Source of the DNA: Actinoallomurus sp050942425
GTDB taxonomy: Bacteria > Actinomycetota > Actinomycetes > Streptosporangiales > Streptosporangiaceae
DNA: 64,000 bases
Direction: 5' to 3'
Assembly (NCBI RefSeq): GCF_050942425.1
Contig: NZ_CP192063.1
Span: 496,001 to 560,000 of the forward strand
In this document: one piece after another, positions 25,277 through 34,427 of the stretch
Numbering within the stretch: position 1 is the stretch's first letter
Layout: each line of letters opens with the position of its first letter
Translations under genes and position numbers: made by a program
Notes under the pieces: model-generated
What the model saw: only the letters and a program-made list of their open reading frames with translations
Database searches by the model: none
What the model was told of the DNA's origin: nothing

Positions 25277-25351
25277 CGGTCCTGACGGGATTTGAACCCG
25301 CGGCCTCCACCTTGACAGGGTGGCGAGCACTCCTAGCTGCTCCACAGGACC
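25277..25351 (-). tRNA. tRNA-Asp (GTC)
   Basis: Acceptor GGTCCTG/CAGGACC with discriminator G, anticodon stem CCACC/GGTGG with loop CTGTCAA (anticodon GTC), and T-arm CGCGG-GTTCAAATC-CCG type. It lies between tRNA-Glu and tRNA-Phe in the usual actinobacterial order. Confidence 0.97.
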
Positions 25352-25386
25352 TTGCTTCTTTCTGTAGTACCCCCGGAAGGATACCG

Positions 25387-25459
25387 TGCCCCCAACGGGA
25401 TTCGAACCCGCGCTGCCGCCTTGAAAGGGCGGAGTCCTAGGCCGCTAGACGATGGGGAC
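25387..25459 (-). tRNA. tRNA-Glu (TTC)
   Basis: Acceptor GTCCCCA/TGGGGGC with discriminator A, anticodon stem CCGCC/GGCGG with loop CTTTCAA (anticodon TTC), and a TTCGAATC T-loop. It is first in the leftward tRNA-Glu/Asp/Phe cluster. Confidence 0.97.
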
Positions 25460-25555
25460 TCCGACGGACCTGGCCGCCGTTGCCCTTGGCGCCTGCCGTC
25501 GGGGACTCCGTCAGCATAGGGGACAACCACCCCAACCACCAAAGTGATTCCCTCC

Positions 25556-27118
25556 CTACCGCGGACGGCTCGCCTGGGACGGGCGTGGTGAGGGGTTGAA
25601 CGGGGTCGGGGTGAGTGGCGATGCCGACGGTGATTGTGCAGGTGACGGCATGATCGGGCGGTCCGGTTTGGGCTCCAGGGTGCGTTCGATCTGGGCGGAA
25701 GTGAGACCTAGGCCACCCAGGCGGATGTCGTCCCAGCCCTGCAGGCGGTGGGTGGCCCGGTTGAAATACAGGACCGACATCTCGATCGGAGTGGGTTGTT
25801 CGTGTTCGAGGCCGCGCAGGCCGGCGCCGCCGGTCGAGCCCTGGACGAAGAGGCGGGTGCCGCTCGGCAGGAGACGGGTGGAGCGCTGGTGGGTGTGGCC
25901 GCACAGGATGAGCGGGGTGGTGCCGTCGAACGCCGCTCCCTCGTTCGGGTCGTGGGCGAGGACGATGTCGGGGGTCTTGCCGAGGTACTTCAGCTTCTGT
26001 ACCGCGGTCCGGCCGTACCCGAGCATCTCCTGGGCGCCCACCAGGTCGCCGCGGGTGGTCTTGTCGGGGGTGAAGCGCGGATCGGGGGTGCCGAAGATCC
26101 GCAGGCCGCCGACGTCCGCGATCTGGTCGTCGAGGACGACGGCGTTCTTCTGGCGGCGTACGGCCTTCTCGATCGACACGGAGTCGTGGTTGCCGCGGAT
26201 GAAGACGTACGGGACCTTGAGCTTGCTGATGGTGTTCGCGAACTTGTCCTCGGTCTTGGTGCCGTGGTCGGTGAGGTCGCCGGTGTCGATGACGACCTGG
26301 ATGTGGAACTGGCTCACGACCTGGCGGATGACGCCCCAGGCGACCGGGTTGAGGTGGATGTCGGAGACGTGCAGGACGCGGATGGTCGTGGGGTCCGGTT
26401 CGTACGTCGGGAGGGTGGACGTGACGTCGTACAGGCGGGACATGTTGCCGACGAGCCGGGCCAGTTGCTCTCGGTAGGCCCCGATGCGGGACACGATCGT
26501 CTTGGCGTCGCCGACGACCTGTGGGGCGCTGGCGAGGATGCCGGTGAAGCGCGGCTCGGCGACCGACTCGGGGTTGAACGTCAGGCCGCCGATCAGGCCG
26601 ACGACGAGCAGGCCGCTGAGGGCGCTGACGGTGGGCCACAACACTCCCCGCCAGCTGCGGAAGATGAGGAAGCCGGCGAGCGCCGCGCACGCGAGGGCGG
26701 CCAGGGTCGCCTTGACCGCCATGACGATGAACGCGTGCCGTACGTCGCGGCCGATCGTGTCGGAGAGGCGGTCGAAGGCCGCGGGGTCCTCGATGAGGGT
26801 CTTGGCGCGGTCGGGTCGGAGGCGGGTCACCTGGGCCTCGATCCGTACCGGGCCGGCGTGGCTGTCGAGGCGCAGCGTGCCCAGCGGAGGGATGTCGATG
26901 ACCGTGCCGCCGGACATCGACGGGTGCAGCGCGAAGTCCACGTCGGCGGGGCCGACGTCGGTCTGGGCGTGACCGCCGACCAGGAGGCCGATCCAGCCGC
27001 CGATCAGGCCGACGGCGATGACCGCCGTGACGCGGCCGGCGAGACGTACGCGGCGCCGGGCGGTGAACCGACGCAGTTCGTTCCATGCTCGGGTCAACAC
27101 GTTGGTACCTATGCTCAT
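25556..27118 (-). CDS. Membrane-bound metallophosphoesterase
   Basis: The product is 520 aa from ATG 27118, chosen for GAGGG five bases upstream. An ATG at 27130 would add MRAR. There are three membrane segments: near residue 30 (VTAVIAVGLIGGWIGLLVGG), near 130-150 (AFIVMAVKATLAALACAALAGFLIF) and near 165-185 (ALSGLLVVGLIGGLTF). The phosphoesterase domain has HVSDIHLNP, VVIDTGDLTD, RGNHDS and CGHTHQ, all metal ligands of the calcineurin-like fold. The C-terminal tail is Pro/Ser-rich. It probably hydrolyses a phosphoester at the membrane; substrate unknown. It is divergent from the zincin gene, 29 bases away. Confidence 0.88.
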   Translation of the reverse strand: MSIGTNVLTRAWNELRRFTARRRVRLAGRVTAVIAVGLIGGWIGLLVGGHAQTDVGPADVDFALHPSMSGGTVIDIPPLGTLRLDSHAGPVRIEAQVTRLRPDRAKTLIEDPAAFDRLSDTIGRDVRHAFIVMAVKATLAALACAALAGFLIFRSWRGVLWPTVSALSGLLVVGLIGGLTFNPESVAEPRFTGILASAPQVVGDAKTIVSRIGAYREQLARLVGNMSRLYDVTSTLPTYEPDPTTIRVLHVSDIHLNPVAWGVIRQVVSQFHIQVVIDTGDLTDHGTKTEDKFANTISKLKVPYVFIRGNHDSVSIEKAVRRQKNAVVLDDQIADVGGLRIFGTPDPRFTPDKTTRGDLVGAQEMLGYGRTAVQKLKYLGKTPDIVLAHDPNEGAAFDGTTPLILCGHTHQRSTRLLPSGTRLFVQGSTGGAGLRGLEHEQPTPIEMSVLYFNRATHRLQGWDDIRLGGLGLTSAQIERTLEPKPDRPIMPSPAQSPSASPLTPTPFNPSPRPSQASRPR

Positions 27119-27147
27119 CCGGGCCCTCATCCACGCACAATGACGAC

Positions 27148-27489
27148 GTGATCGATATAACGCGGGCGGAGTTCGAGGATCTCGTCGCCGAGGCCCTCGA
27201 CACCATCCCTGAGGCTCTCACCACTCTGATGGACAACGTCGTGGTGATGGTCGAGGACGACGCACCCGAACCGGGACTGCTCGGACTGTACGAAGGCGTG
27301 CCGCTGACCGAGCGCGGCGACACGTACGCCGGGTATCTCCCGGACCGCATCACCGTCTATCGGCGGCCACTCCAGGCGATCTCCCGGACCCGCGATGACC
27401 TGGTGAAAGAGGTACGAGTGACGGTCGTCCACGAGATCGCCCACCACTTCGGCATCGACGATGAGCGATTGCACGAACTCGGCTGGTGA
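27148..27489 (+). CDS. Minimal zincin-like metallopeptidase family protein
   Basis: The product is 113 aa from GTG 27148 (VIDITRAEFEDLVAEALDTI). The C-terminal HEIAHHFGIDD (about residue 94) is the HExxH zinc site with the family's third ligand Asp. The size and acidic N-terminus fit the actinobacterial family once called DUF1025, next to tRNA genes in many genomes. No ribosome site is seen and the divergent promoter is within 30 bases, so translation may be leaderless. Protease activity of this family is uncertain. Confidence 0.88.
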   Translation: MIDITRAEFEDLVAEALDTIPEALTTLMDNVVVMVEDDAPEPGLLGLYEGVPLTERGDTYAGYLPDRITVYRRPLQAISRTRDDLVKEVRVTVVHEIAHHFGIDDERLHELGW

Positions 27490-27597
27490 TCCCGATTGTG
27501 CACGTTGGGTCACCTTCTTTGAACGCAGCGTGAGATAATCCGCGCAACCGGCCGTCTGCGGGTGGCGGCCGGACGACGTTCCGGCAGGGGAGCGCGC

Positions 27598-28863
27598 GTG
27601 GGAAGACATCGGCGGCCGTTCGATCGCCAGGTGACCTATCGGGAGGTTTTCGGAGTCGGTGAGTTCCGCTCGATCTGGCTCGCCCAGACGCTGTCGTACA
27701 TCGGCGATCAGCTCGCCCAGATCGCTCTCGCGGTGCTCGTCTACAACAACACACATTCGGCGTTGCGGACCGCGGTCGCGTACGCCCTGACCTATCTTCC
27801 GTCGATCATGGGCGGGCCGGTGCTGTCGGTCCTGGCGGACCTGCTCCCGCGTCGCCGCGTGATGATCGTCTGTGACGTCGCGCGGACGGGCATCGTGGCG
27901 CTCATGGCGCTGCGCCACATGCCGTTCGCGGCGCTGTGTTTTCTGATCTTCTGGACCGTGCTACTCGGCGCGCCGTTCACCGCCGCACGCGCCGCGCTGC
28001 TGTCCGAGGTACTGCCCGGCGACATGTACGTCGTCGGCTCCGCGATCAACAACATCACCCACCAGCTCACCCAGACGCTGGGCTTCCTCGTGGGCGGGGC
28101 GGTCATCTTCGCCGTCGGCGCGCACCATGCCCTCGCGCTCGACGCGGCCACGTTCGCGATCTCGGCGGCCATCCTGCTGGCGGGCGTACGGGCGCGGCCC
28201 GCGCCGCGCCCGGAGGGCCGCAAACGCCCGTCGCTGTGGAGCATCACGGGCCAGGGCGCACGCCTGGTGTTCGGCGACCGTACGCTCCGGCCCCTGGTGT
28301 GCTTCGCGTGGCTGTGCGGGTTCTACGTGCTGCCGGAGGGGCTCGCCGCGCCGTACGCCAAGACGTTCGGCGCGAGCCCTGTGATCGTCGGGCTGCTGAT
28401 GTCGGCGATGCCGTGCGGCATGGCGGCCGGGGCGTTCGCCTACAGTCGGTTCGTCCGCCCCGACGACCGCCTGCGGCTGATGGGCTGGATGGCGATGCTG
28501 TCGTGCGCACCGCTGGTGGGCGCGGGGCTGCGGCCGCCCCTGTGGGCCGTGATCGTCCTGCTGGCGCTGTCCGGCGTCGGCAGCGCGTACCAGATCGCGG
28601 CCAACGCCGCGTACGTCGCCGCCGTGCCGCCCGCCGGGCGCGGCCAGGCGTTCGGGCTGGCACAGTCCGGCATCCTGGCCAGCCAGGGCATCGGCATCCT
28701 GATCGGAGGCGCGCTGACCCAGGCGCTGGGGCCCGAGCCCGTCGTCGCCCTGGCGGGGATCGCCGGCCTGTCCGCCGCGACGATGCTCGCGCTGTCGTGG
28801 ACGCGGATCCGGGGAGAGGTGATCGCGTCGAGCCAGGAGCGGGCGATGAGCGCCGCGGCCTAG
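27598..28863 (+). CDS. MFS transporter
   Basis: The product is 421 aa. GTG 27598 is chosen because GGGGAG lies five bases upstream; GTG 27562 would add 12 residues. Twelve hydrophobic spans are apparent, starting FRSIWLAQTLSYIGDQLAQIALAVLVYN, with the loop LADLLPRRRVMI after span 2. It resembles the macrolide-efflux-type MFS group. The substrate cannot be told. The stop overlaps the stop of the convergent PspC gene inside the palindrome GGCCTAGGCC. Confidence 0.85.
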   Translation: MGRHRRPFDRQVTYREVFGVGEFRSIWLAQTLSYIGDQLAQIALAVLVYNNTHSALRTAVAYALTYLPSIMGGPVLSVLADLLPRRRVMIVCDVARTGIVALMALRHMPFAALCFLIFWTVLLGAPFTAARAALLSEVLPGDMYVVGSAINNITHQLTQTLGFLVGGAVIFAVGAHHALALDAATFAISAAILLAGVRARPAPRPEGRKRPSLWSITGQGARLVFGDRTLRPLVCFAWLCGFYVLPEGLAAPYAKTFGASPVIVGLLMSAMPCGMAAGAFAYSRFVRPDDRLRLMGWMAMLSCAPLVGAGLRPPLWAVIVLLALSGVGSAYQIAANAAYVAAVPPAGRGQAFGLAQSGILASQGIGILIGGALTQALGPEPVVALAGIAGLSAATMLALSWTRIRGEVIASSQERAMSAAA

Positions 28864-29129
28864 GCCTTCGTCTGCTTGTTGATCAGGTCCTGGGCGATCG
28901 AGGTCTCCTTTCCCTCCTCGGGGATGATCAGGGTGGCGGCGACGTACAGGAGGATGCCCGCGCCGCTGGTCAGGACGGTCACGACGGCCAGGACGATCCG
29001 TACGATCGTCGGGTCGACGCCGAAGTACCTGCCGGCGCCGGCGCACACGCCGGTGATCATGCGCCCCTCGCGGGCGCGGCTGAGACGGCGCGGTTCGCTG
29101 CCGTCGGTGTGGAAGGTGTTCTCGCTCAT
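28860..29129 (-). CDS. PspC-domain membrane protein
   Basis: The product is 89 aa from ATG 29129 (MSENTFHTDGSEPRRL). The PspC domain reads SRAREGRMITGVCAGAGRYF, then a transmembrane span (TIVRIVLAVVTVLTSGAGILLYVAATLIIPEE). In actinobacteria such small PspC proteins are linked to envelope-stress responses or to sensor kinases. It stands alone here. The start region has no strong ribosome site. Confidence 0.85.
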   Translation of the reverse strand: MSENTFHTDGSEPRRLSRAREGRMITGVCAGAGRYFGVDPTIVRIVLAVVTVLTSGAGILLYVAATLIIPEEGKETSIAQDLINKQTKA

Positions 29130-29287
29130 GGTTCGATCGTGCCCCCCGTGGGTGCGGATCGCCATGGGGGCTTGCCCTGACGCGTCCCTGAGAGGCCCCT
29201 GATCGCCGGACCGTCACATCGACGTACGCTTTGGCTGCGAGGCGCCCCTCCGCCGTCTCGGCGTCAGAGGAGACCCTGGGAGGACCG

Positions 29288-30439
29288 ATGGATCTGCTGC
29301 GCGTCGACGATCAGCTCACCGATGAGGAGCGCCTGGTCCGCGACACCGCCCGGCGCTTCGCCGCCGACCGGATCGAGCCGCACGTCGCCGACTGGTTCGA
29401 GGAGGGTGTCTTCCCCGTGGCCGAGCTCGCCCCCGAACTCGGCGAGCTGGGGTTCCTGGGCATGCACCTGTCCGGGTACGGCTGCCCCGGGGCCGGCGCG
29501 GTCGCGTACGGGGTCGCGTGCCGGGAGCTGGAGGCCGCCGACTCCGGGCTGCGCAGCTTCGTGTCCGTGCAGGGGTCGCTCGCCATGACGGCCGTCCACA
29601 AGTACGGCTCGGAGGAGCAGAAGCGGGAGTGGCTGCCCCGCATGGCCGCGGGCCGGGCCATCGGCTGTTTCGGGCTGACCGAGCCCGACCACGGCTCCGA
29701 CCCGGCGAACATGCGGACGCACGCCAAGCGCGAAGGCTCCGACTGGATCCTGAGCGGCTCCAAGATGTGGATCACCAACGGCTCGATCGCCGACGTCGCG
29801 GTCGTCTGGGCGCGTACGGACGACGGCATCCGCGGCTTCCTCGTCCCGCGCGGCACTCGCGGGTTCACGACCCGGGACGTCCACAAGAAGCTGTCGCTGC
29901 GCGCGTCCGTGACGTCGGAGCTGACCCTCGACGACGTACGCGTGCCCGGCGACGCGCTGCTGCCCGGCGCTAAGGGCCTCAGAGGGCCGCTCGGGTGCCT
30001 GTCGGAGGCGCGGTACGGGATCATCTGGGGCGCGGTCGGAGCGGGCCGTGCGTGCTACGAGACGGCCGTCGAGTACGCCCGCACGCGCGAGCAGTTCGGC
30101 CGGCCGATCGGGGCGTTCCAGCTCACCCAGGAGAAGCTCGCCTGGATGGAGGTGGCGCTGGGCCAGGCGGGCCTGGTCGCCGTGCACATCGGGCGGCTGA
30201 AGGAGGCCGGGAAGGTCACGCCGCAGCAGGTGTCGTTCGGCAAGCTCGCCAACGTACGGGCTGCGCTCGACGTCGCCCGCCAGGCCCGCTCGGTCCTCGG
30301 CGCGAACGGCGTCACGCTGGAGTACCCCGTGATCCGGCACATGACCAACCTCGAGTCCGTCCTGACGTACGAGGGGACCCAGGAGATCCACACGCTCGTG
30401 CTCGGCGAAGCGATCACGGGCCTGTCCGCCTACCGCTGA
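29288..30439 (+). CDS. Acyl-CoA dehydrogenase, glutaryl-CoA dehydrogenase-like
   Basis: The product is 383 aa. ATG 29288 follows GGGAGG at 4 bases. It has the acyl-CoA dehydrogenase signatures GCFGLTEPDHGSDP and YARTREQFGRPIGAFQLTQEKLAWM. The C-terminal YEGTQEIHTLVLGEAITG carries the catalytic Glu in the YEGT context of glutaryl-CoA and related dehydrogenases, and the ITG end also fits GcdH. The enzyme is FAD-dependent and would oxidise (and, if a true GcdH, decarboxylate) an acyl-CoA in lysine/tryptophan breakdown. Other family members cannot be excluded. Confidence 0.85.
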   Translation: MDLLRVDDQLTDEERLVRDTARRFAADRIEPHVADWFEEGVFPVAELAPELGELGFLGMHLSGYGCPGAGAVAYGVACRELEAADSGLRSFVSVQGSLAMTAVHKYGSEEQKREWLPRMAAGRAIGCFGLTEPDHGSDPANMRTHAKREGSDWILSGSKMWITNGSIADVAVVWARTDDGIRGFLVPRGTRGFTTRDVHKKLSLRASVTSELTLDDVRVPGDALLPGAKGLRGPLGCLSEARYGIIWGAVGAGRACYETAVEYARTREQFGRPIGAFQLTQEKLAWMEVALGQAGLVAVHIGRLKEAGKVTPQQVSFGKLANVRAALDVARQARSVLGANGVTLEYPVIRHMTNLESVLTYEGTQEIHTLVLGEAITGLSAYR

Positions 30440-30597
30440 CCGGCCGCCAAGATCCGGCAAATTGCCGCATATGACCTGATCACGGTGGTGGTGCGCCGCG
30501 TTTGACCTGCGCTCGCGTACGGGAATGTCTGCTCTCGGCGATGGGCCGAGCCGGATCCGATCGACCCGCGAACCGCCGCTCCAAGGGAGGTCGGGCC

Positions 30598-30993
30598 ATG
30601 ACGACGCCGCGCATGACGCTCACCTCGGGATGGCTGACGTTCGCCGGCATCCTGGTGATCGTGACCGGGTTCTTCAACCTGATCGACGGACTGGTCGCGC
30701 TGTTGCGGGCGGACTACTACCTGGTGGCCGACCGCGACCTCCTCATTCTCAACTTCACCACCTGGGGGTGGATCTGGCTGATCCTCGGGGCCATCCAGAT
30801 CATCGTCGGAGCCGGCATCCTCGCCGGCCGGATGTGGGCGCGCGCGGCCGGCGTGGTGCTGGCCGTCCTCGCGGCGCTCGGCCATCTGGTGTTCCTCCGA
30901 GCATTTCCGGTGTGGTCGGTGCTCGTCATCGCGTTCTGCGTCATCGTCGTGTACGCGTTGACCGCCCCACCCCGAGGTTCCAGGGCCGCCTGA
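30598..30993 (+). CDS. Four-span membrane protein (DUF7144-type)
   Basis: The product is 131 aa. ATG 30598 follows AAGGGAGG at 7 bases. Four hydrophobic segments are clear: LTFAGILVIVTGFFNLIDGLVAL, WIWLILGAIQIIVGAGILAG, AAGVVLAVLAALGHLVFL and VWSVLVIAFCVIVVYAL. The WGWIWLILGAIQ motif is typical of a common actinobacterial family of unknown function. It is a single gene with its own ribosome site. Confidence 0.8.
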   Translation: MTTPRMTLTSGWLTFAGILVIVTGFFNLIDGLVALLRADYYLVADRDLLILNFTTWGWIWLILGAIQIIVGAGILAGRMWARAAGVVLAVLAALGHLVFLRAFPVWSVLVIAFCVIVVYALTAPPRGSRAA

Positions 30994-31158
30994 CCGCGTC
31001 CACCACGGCTTCCGTGTCGGTGTTCCGCCGGGGGCGACGCGGCAGGCTTCGGCGACGGCCTTCGGGCGGTTCGCCGAGGAGCGGCGTGCGCACGGCTTTG
31101 CGGCCAAGCCGTCGCACCCGCTTCGAGCGGCTCGTGCCCGTTCGCTCGAGACGGTCGT

Positions 31159-31563
31159 TCATCGGCCCGCGATCTGCAGGTAGTGCCGGTTGTACATGAC
31201 GCCGAGGACGTTGCCGAACGGGTCGACCACGGAGGCGGTGACGAATCCGGGACCGCGCTCGACCGGCTTCTCGTACGCCGTGGCGCCCAGGGACAGCAGC
31301 CGCGCGAAGGCGGCCTCGACGTCGTCCACATGCCAGTAGGTGACCGCGCCACCGACCTCATCCGGGCGGGGGCGGGGGGCGAAGCGGCGGTCGATGATGC
31401 CGAGTTCGTGCTCGTAGTCGCCGACGCGGAACTCGGCGTAGGCGAGCGTGCCCTCGACCGGGCGCGTGAAGTACGGCTCGACGCCGAGCAGTTCGGTGTA
31501 CCAGCGGGCGGCGGCGGTGACGTCGTCGGCGTAGAAGCTGACGGTGGTGAGGCCTCGCAGCAT
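31159..31563 (-). CDS. VOC-family (glyoxalase/bleomycin-resistance fold) protein
   Basis: The product is 134 aa from ATG 31563 with GGGAG seven bases upstream (MLRGLTTVSFYADDVTAAAR). It has the paired beta-alpha-beta-beta-beta modules of the VOC fold, with WYTELLGVEPYF, HVDDVEAAFARLLSLGA and the C-terminal VVDPFGNVLGVMYN. Likely metal ligands include the His of the HVDD strand. These proteins bind or isomerise small molecules, or give resistance to antibiotics. The gene is divergent from a WYL regulator with a perfect palindrome between, so it is the likely target of that regulator. Confidence 0.85.
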   Translation of the reverse strand: MLRGLTTVSFYADDVTAAARWYTELLGVEPYFTRPVEGTLAYAEFRVGDYEHELGIIDRRFAPRPRPDEVGGAVTYWHVDDVEAAFARLLSLGATAYEKPVERGPGFVTASVVDPFGNVLGVMYNRHYLQIAGR

Positions 31564-31617
31564 CGGACGGCTCCCTCTCATTCGGCTCCTTGGGGGACAT
31601 CGCCCATCCTCCGCGCC

Positions 31618-31642
31618 AAAGTGCTCATCTATTGAGCACTTT
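31618..31642. promoter_or_regulatory. Palindromic operator candidate for the second WYL regulator
   Basis: AAAGTGCTCA, spacer TCTAT, TGAGCACTTT is a perfect 10+10 inverted repeat, 18 bases upstream of the WYL regulator start and 55 bases from the VOC start. It shares the 5-base spacer with the site at 8767-8785 but has different arms, as expected of two paralogous regulators. Confidence 0.8.
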
Positions 31643-31659
31643 GATGGAGAATCCTGGTC

Positions 31660-32604
31660 ATGCGCGCCGACCGTCTCGTGGCCGTTCTGCTGCTGATGCA
31701 GACCCGCGGCCGGGTGACCGCGGCCGACCTGGCCGCCGAACTCGAGGTGTCGGTCGCCACCGCCCGCCGGGACCTGGAGGCGCTCGCGGCGGCGGGCGTT
31801 CCCGTCTACCCACAGCCCGGTCGCGGCGGCGGCTGGTCCCTGGTCGGTGGTGCCCGCACCGACCTCAGCGGTCTGACGGCGGCCGAGGCACAGGCGCTGT
31901 TCCTGCTCGTCGGCCCCACCGCGGCCGTCTCGCCCGCGGCGAGAGCGGCGCTGCGCAAGCTGATGGGAGCCCTGCCCCGGACCTTCCGGGCCGACGCCCA
32001 GGCCGCCACCGACGCGACGATGGTCGACCCCGTCCGGTGGGGCGAACGCGACCGTCCCCGGCCCGCGACGGTCGACCTGCTGCAGACCGCCGTGATCCGC
32101 CGCCGCAAGGTCCGCCTCACCTACGCCGGCCGCACCGGGGAACCGACGGTACGGCTGGTCGACCCGTGGGGCCTGATCGACAAGGACGACGTCTGGTACC
32201 TGCTCGCGGGGACCGACCGAGGACGGCGGACGTTCCGCGTCGACCGGATCGTCGAGGCCGAACCGACCGGCCAGGCCGCCGAACGCCCCGACGACTTCGC
32301 CCTCACCGCCGCCTGGCAGGAGGTCGTCGACGAGATCGAACGGCGGCGGTCCCGCACCTGGGCGACGGTGCTCATCGAGGAGCGGTTCGTGCCGATCCTG
32401 CGCGACCGGTTCGGACGGCACTGCCACCTCGACGGCGAACCCGACCACGGGCGGGTACGGGTCCGCCTCGCCGCTCCGACGCCTCTGGACATCGCCCGCC
32501 ACCTCGCCGGCTGGGGCGCGCTGATCGAAGTCGTCGAACCCCGCTCCGTCCGGCAGGAACTCGCCCGCATCGGCGCCGAGCTCGTCGGCCGCTACGCCGA
32601 CTGA
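31660..32604 (+). CDS. WYL-domain transcriptional regulator
   Basis: The product is 314 aa and begins MRADRLVAVLLLMQTRGRVT, nearly the same opening as the regulator at 7772. The winged HTH covers residues 1-55 (VATARRDLEALAAAGVPVYP). The WYL domain lies about residues 140-215 (KVRLTYAGRTGEPTVRLVDPWGLI, then WYLLAGTDRG). A C-terminal extension follows. It probably represses the divergent VOC gene and itself through 31618-31642. A short GC hairpin overlaps its stop. Confidence 0.9.
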   Translation: MRADRLVAVLLLMQTRGRVTAADLAAELEVSVATARRDLEALAAAGVPVYPQPGRGGGWSLVGGARTDLSGLTAAEAQALFLLVGPTAAVSPAARAALRKLMGALPRTFRADAQAATDATMVDPVRWGERDRPRPATVDLLQTAVIRRRKVRLTYAGRTGEPTVRLVDPWGLIDKDDVWYLLAGTDRGRRTFRVDRIVEAEPTGQAAERPDDFALTAAWQEVVDEIERRRSRTWATVLIEERFVPILRDRFGRHCHLDGEPDHGRVRVRLAAPTPLDIARHLAGWGALIEVVEPRSVRQELARIGAELVGRYAD

Positions 32605-32621
32605 CCCGGGCTCGCCCGGGT
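32604..32621 (+). terminator. Short GC-rich hairpin after WYL regulator
   Basis: ACCCGGG, loop CTCG, CCCGGGT starts on the last base of the stop codon. The stem is perfect and no T-run follows. Confidence 0.6.
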
Positions 32622-32802
32622 GAACCGACCGCGGGTCCGCCCTCAGTACGCCGCCCAGAGATCATTTTGTTATCGGACGCGCCCGAACGGCCCGCACCGA
32701 GTCAGCGTCAGACCCGCCATCGGGAGACGATCTTGGGCGCCTGAAGTGCTCACCGGATTTCTCGATCGAGCAGGATGTTTCGGCGTTGTGGAGGATCGCG
32801 CG

Positions 32803-34422
32803 GTGACCAGTCGAGTTCTGTTGCCCGGCGACCCACGGCGTCTCGGCCCGTACGAGCTGACGGGACGTCTGGGGTCGGGCGGCCAGGGCGTCGTCTACCT
32901 GGCACGACGGGCCGACGATTCCGGTGAGTCCCCGCAGCGCCTCGCGGTGAAGATGCTCCGGCAGGACCTGGCGATCGACGACGCGGCGCGCGCCCGATTC
33001 GTACGGGAGGTCGCGGCGGCGAAGAAGGTCGCTCGTTTCTGCACGGCGCAGGTGATGGACGCCGACGTGACCGGCGACACCCCGTACATCGTCAGCGAGT
33101 ACGTCGACGGTCCGTCCCTGCAGCGGCTGATATCGGAGAAGGGCCCGCGGGACGGCGCCGATCTGGAGCGGCTGGCGATCGCGACCGCGACCGCGCTCGT
33201 CGCCATCCACGACGCCGGGATCGTGCACCGCGATTTCAAACCGCACAACGTCCTGATCGGCCCGGACGGGGCGCGGGTGATCGATTTCGGCATCGCGCGC
33301 GCGTTGAACGCCGGCTCCGCGGTGTCCAGCCGGGTCTTCGGCACCCCGCCGTACATGGCGCCCGAGCAGCTCACCGACGGTCTCATCACGGCCGCCGCCG
33401 ACGTCTTCGCCTGGGCCTCGACCATCACCTACGCGGCCTGCGGGCACCCGCCGTTCGGCAATGACACCCTCGAGGCCGTCACCTCCCGCATCCTGACCCA
33501 TGAGCCCTTCCTCGGCGACCTGGAGAGGCCGCTGCGCGATCTCGTCGTCGCCTGCCTGGCCAAGAACCCAGACGACCGCCCCTCGGCCCAGCAGGTGCTG
33601 CTGCGTCTTCTCCGGCGCAGCGAGCCGGTCGCCATGCCCGCCGGCGATGTCCTCGAGCCGGCCACCTCGGTCATGCTGGTCGAAGGCACCGCGCTCGCCG
33701 ACCCCACGAGGACCACTCCGGACCTGGTGGGCGGTGCGCACCGGAGCGCGGCGGACGTACCGTCCGGGACTGTCATGGCACCGGCGCCCGGTGGTCCCGG
33801 CCCTGACACCTCGCCGCTGTCCCGACAGACGCCGCCCCAGGGGCCCGCGTCCGGCGAGACGCCCGGCGCGGCGAGGCCGGGCCGTCGGAGGCGGCGCGTG
33901 GTCATCGTGTGTTCCGTGGCGGTCGCCGCCGTGGCCGTCGCGGCGACGATGGCGGTTCGCGGCATCGCCCATCGAGGACCTGACGCCACCCAGGCCAAGG
34001 CGGTCAACGAGCTTCTGGGCTCGCACCTGGCGGCGGGGAACCCACTGACCGGGAACTCCACGACCTGTGCCGACGTCGCCGCCACGATCCCGGCGTTCGA
34101 GCAGCTCGTCGGGGACCGCGGGCGGGAACTGGCCCAGGCGAGGACCCTGCGGGTCGACCGGTTGCCGCAGGGCGCCGACCTGCGGCAGGCCATCGTCGAC
34201 GCCTACCAGTCCTCGCTCGACTCCGACCAGGCCCACCTCGCGTACGCCCAGCACGTGGCGGCGCGGAGATGCGGCACGCAGAACGCGCCGCAGACCGATG
34301 ACCAGCGGCGGGCGCTCGTCGCCGACAACCAGGCCGGCCCCGCCAAACGGCGGGTCGTCGCGCTGTGGACCCCGATCGCGAAGAAGGCGCACCTGACGAT
34401 CTACCGGTGGAACGACGTCTAG
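32803..34422 (+). CDS. Receptor-type Ser/Thr protein kinase (PknB-like)
   Basis: The product is 539 aa from GTG 32803, which has GGAGG eight bases upstream. The kinase domain (about residues 15-275) has the glycine loop GSGGQGVVYLA, Lys50 in AVKML, HRDFKPHN at 142-149 (Phe in place of the usual Leu), DFG at 161-163 and the MAPEQ motif. A Pro-rich juxtamembrane linker leads to one transmembrane span (VVIVCSVAVAAVAVAATMAV). An extracellular domain of about 150 residues follows (NELLGSHLAAGNPLTGNSTT...AHVAARRCG-like), with a Cys pair. It probably senses an extracellular cue. The ligand is unknown; PASTA repeats are absent. Confidence 0.88.
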   Translation: MTSRVLLPGDPRRLGPYELTGRLGSGGQGVVYLARRADDSGESPQRLAVKMLRQDLAIDDAARARFVREVAAAKKVARFCTAQVMDADVTGDTPYIVSEYVDGPSLQRLISEKGPRDGADLERLAIATATALVAIHDAGIVHRDFKPHNVLIGPDGARVIDFGIARALNAGSAVSSRVFGTPPYMAPEQLTDGLITAAADVFAWASTITYAACGHPPFGNDTLEAVTSRILTHEPFLGDLERPLRDLVVACLAKNPDDRPSAQQVLLRLLRRSEPVAMPAGDVLEPATSVMLVEGTALADPTRTTPDLVGGAHRSAADVPSGTVMAPAPGGPGPDTSPLSRQTPPQGPASGETPGAARPGRRRRRVVIVCSVAVAAVAVAATMAVRGIAHRGPDATQAKAVNELLGSHLAAGNPLTGNSTTCADVAATIPAFEQLVGDRGRELAQARTLRVDRLPQGADLRQAIVDAYQSSLDSDQAHLAYAQHVAARRCGTQNAPQTDDQRRALVADNQAGPAKRRVVALWTPIAKKAHLTIYRWNDV

Positions 34423-34427
34423 GCCTA

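Noticed and set aside
25556..27353. 638-codon minus-strand frame overlapping the metallophosphoesterase
   Set aside because: Same strand as the phosphoesterase but another frame, with Arg/Pro-rich composition and no domain.
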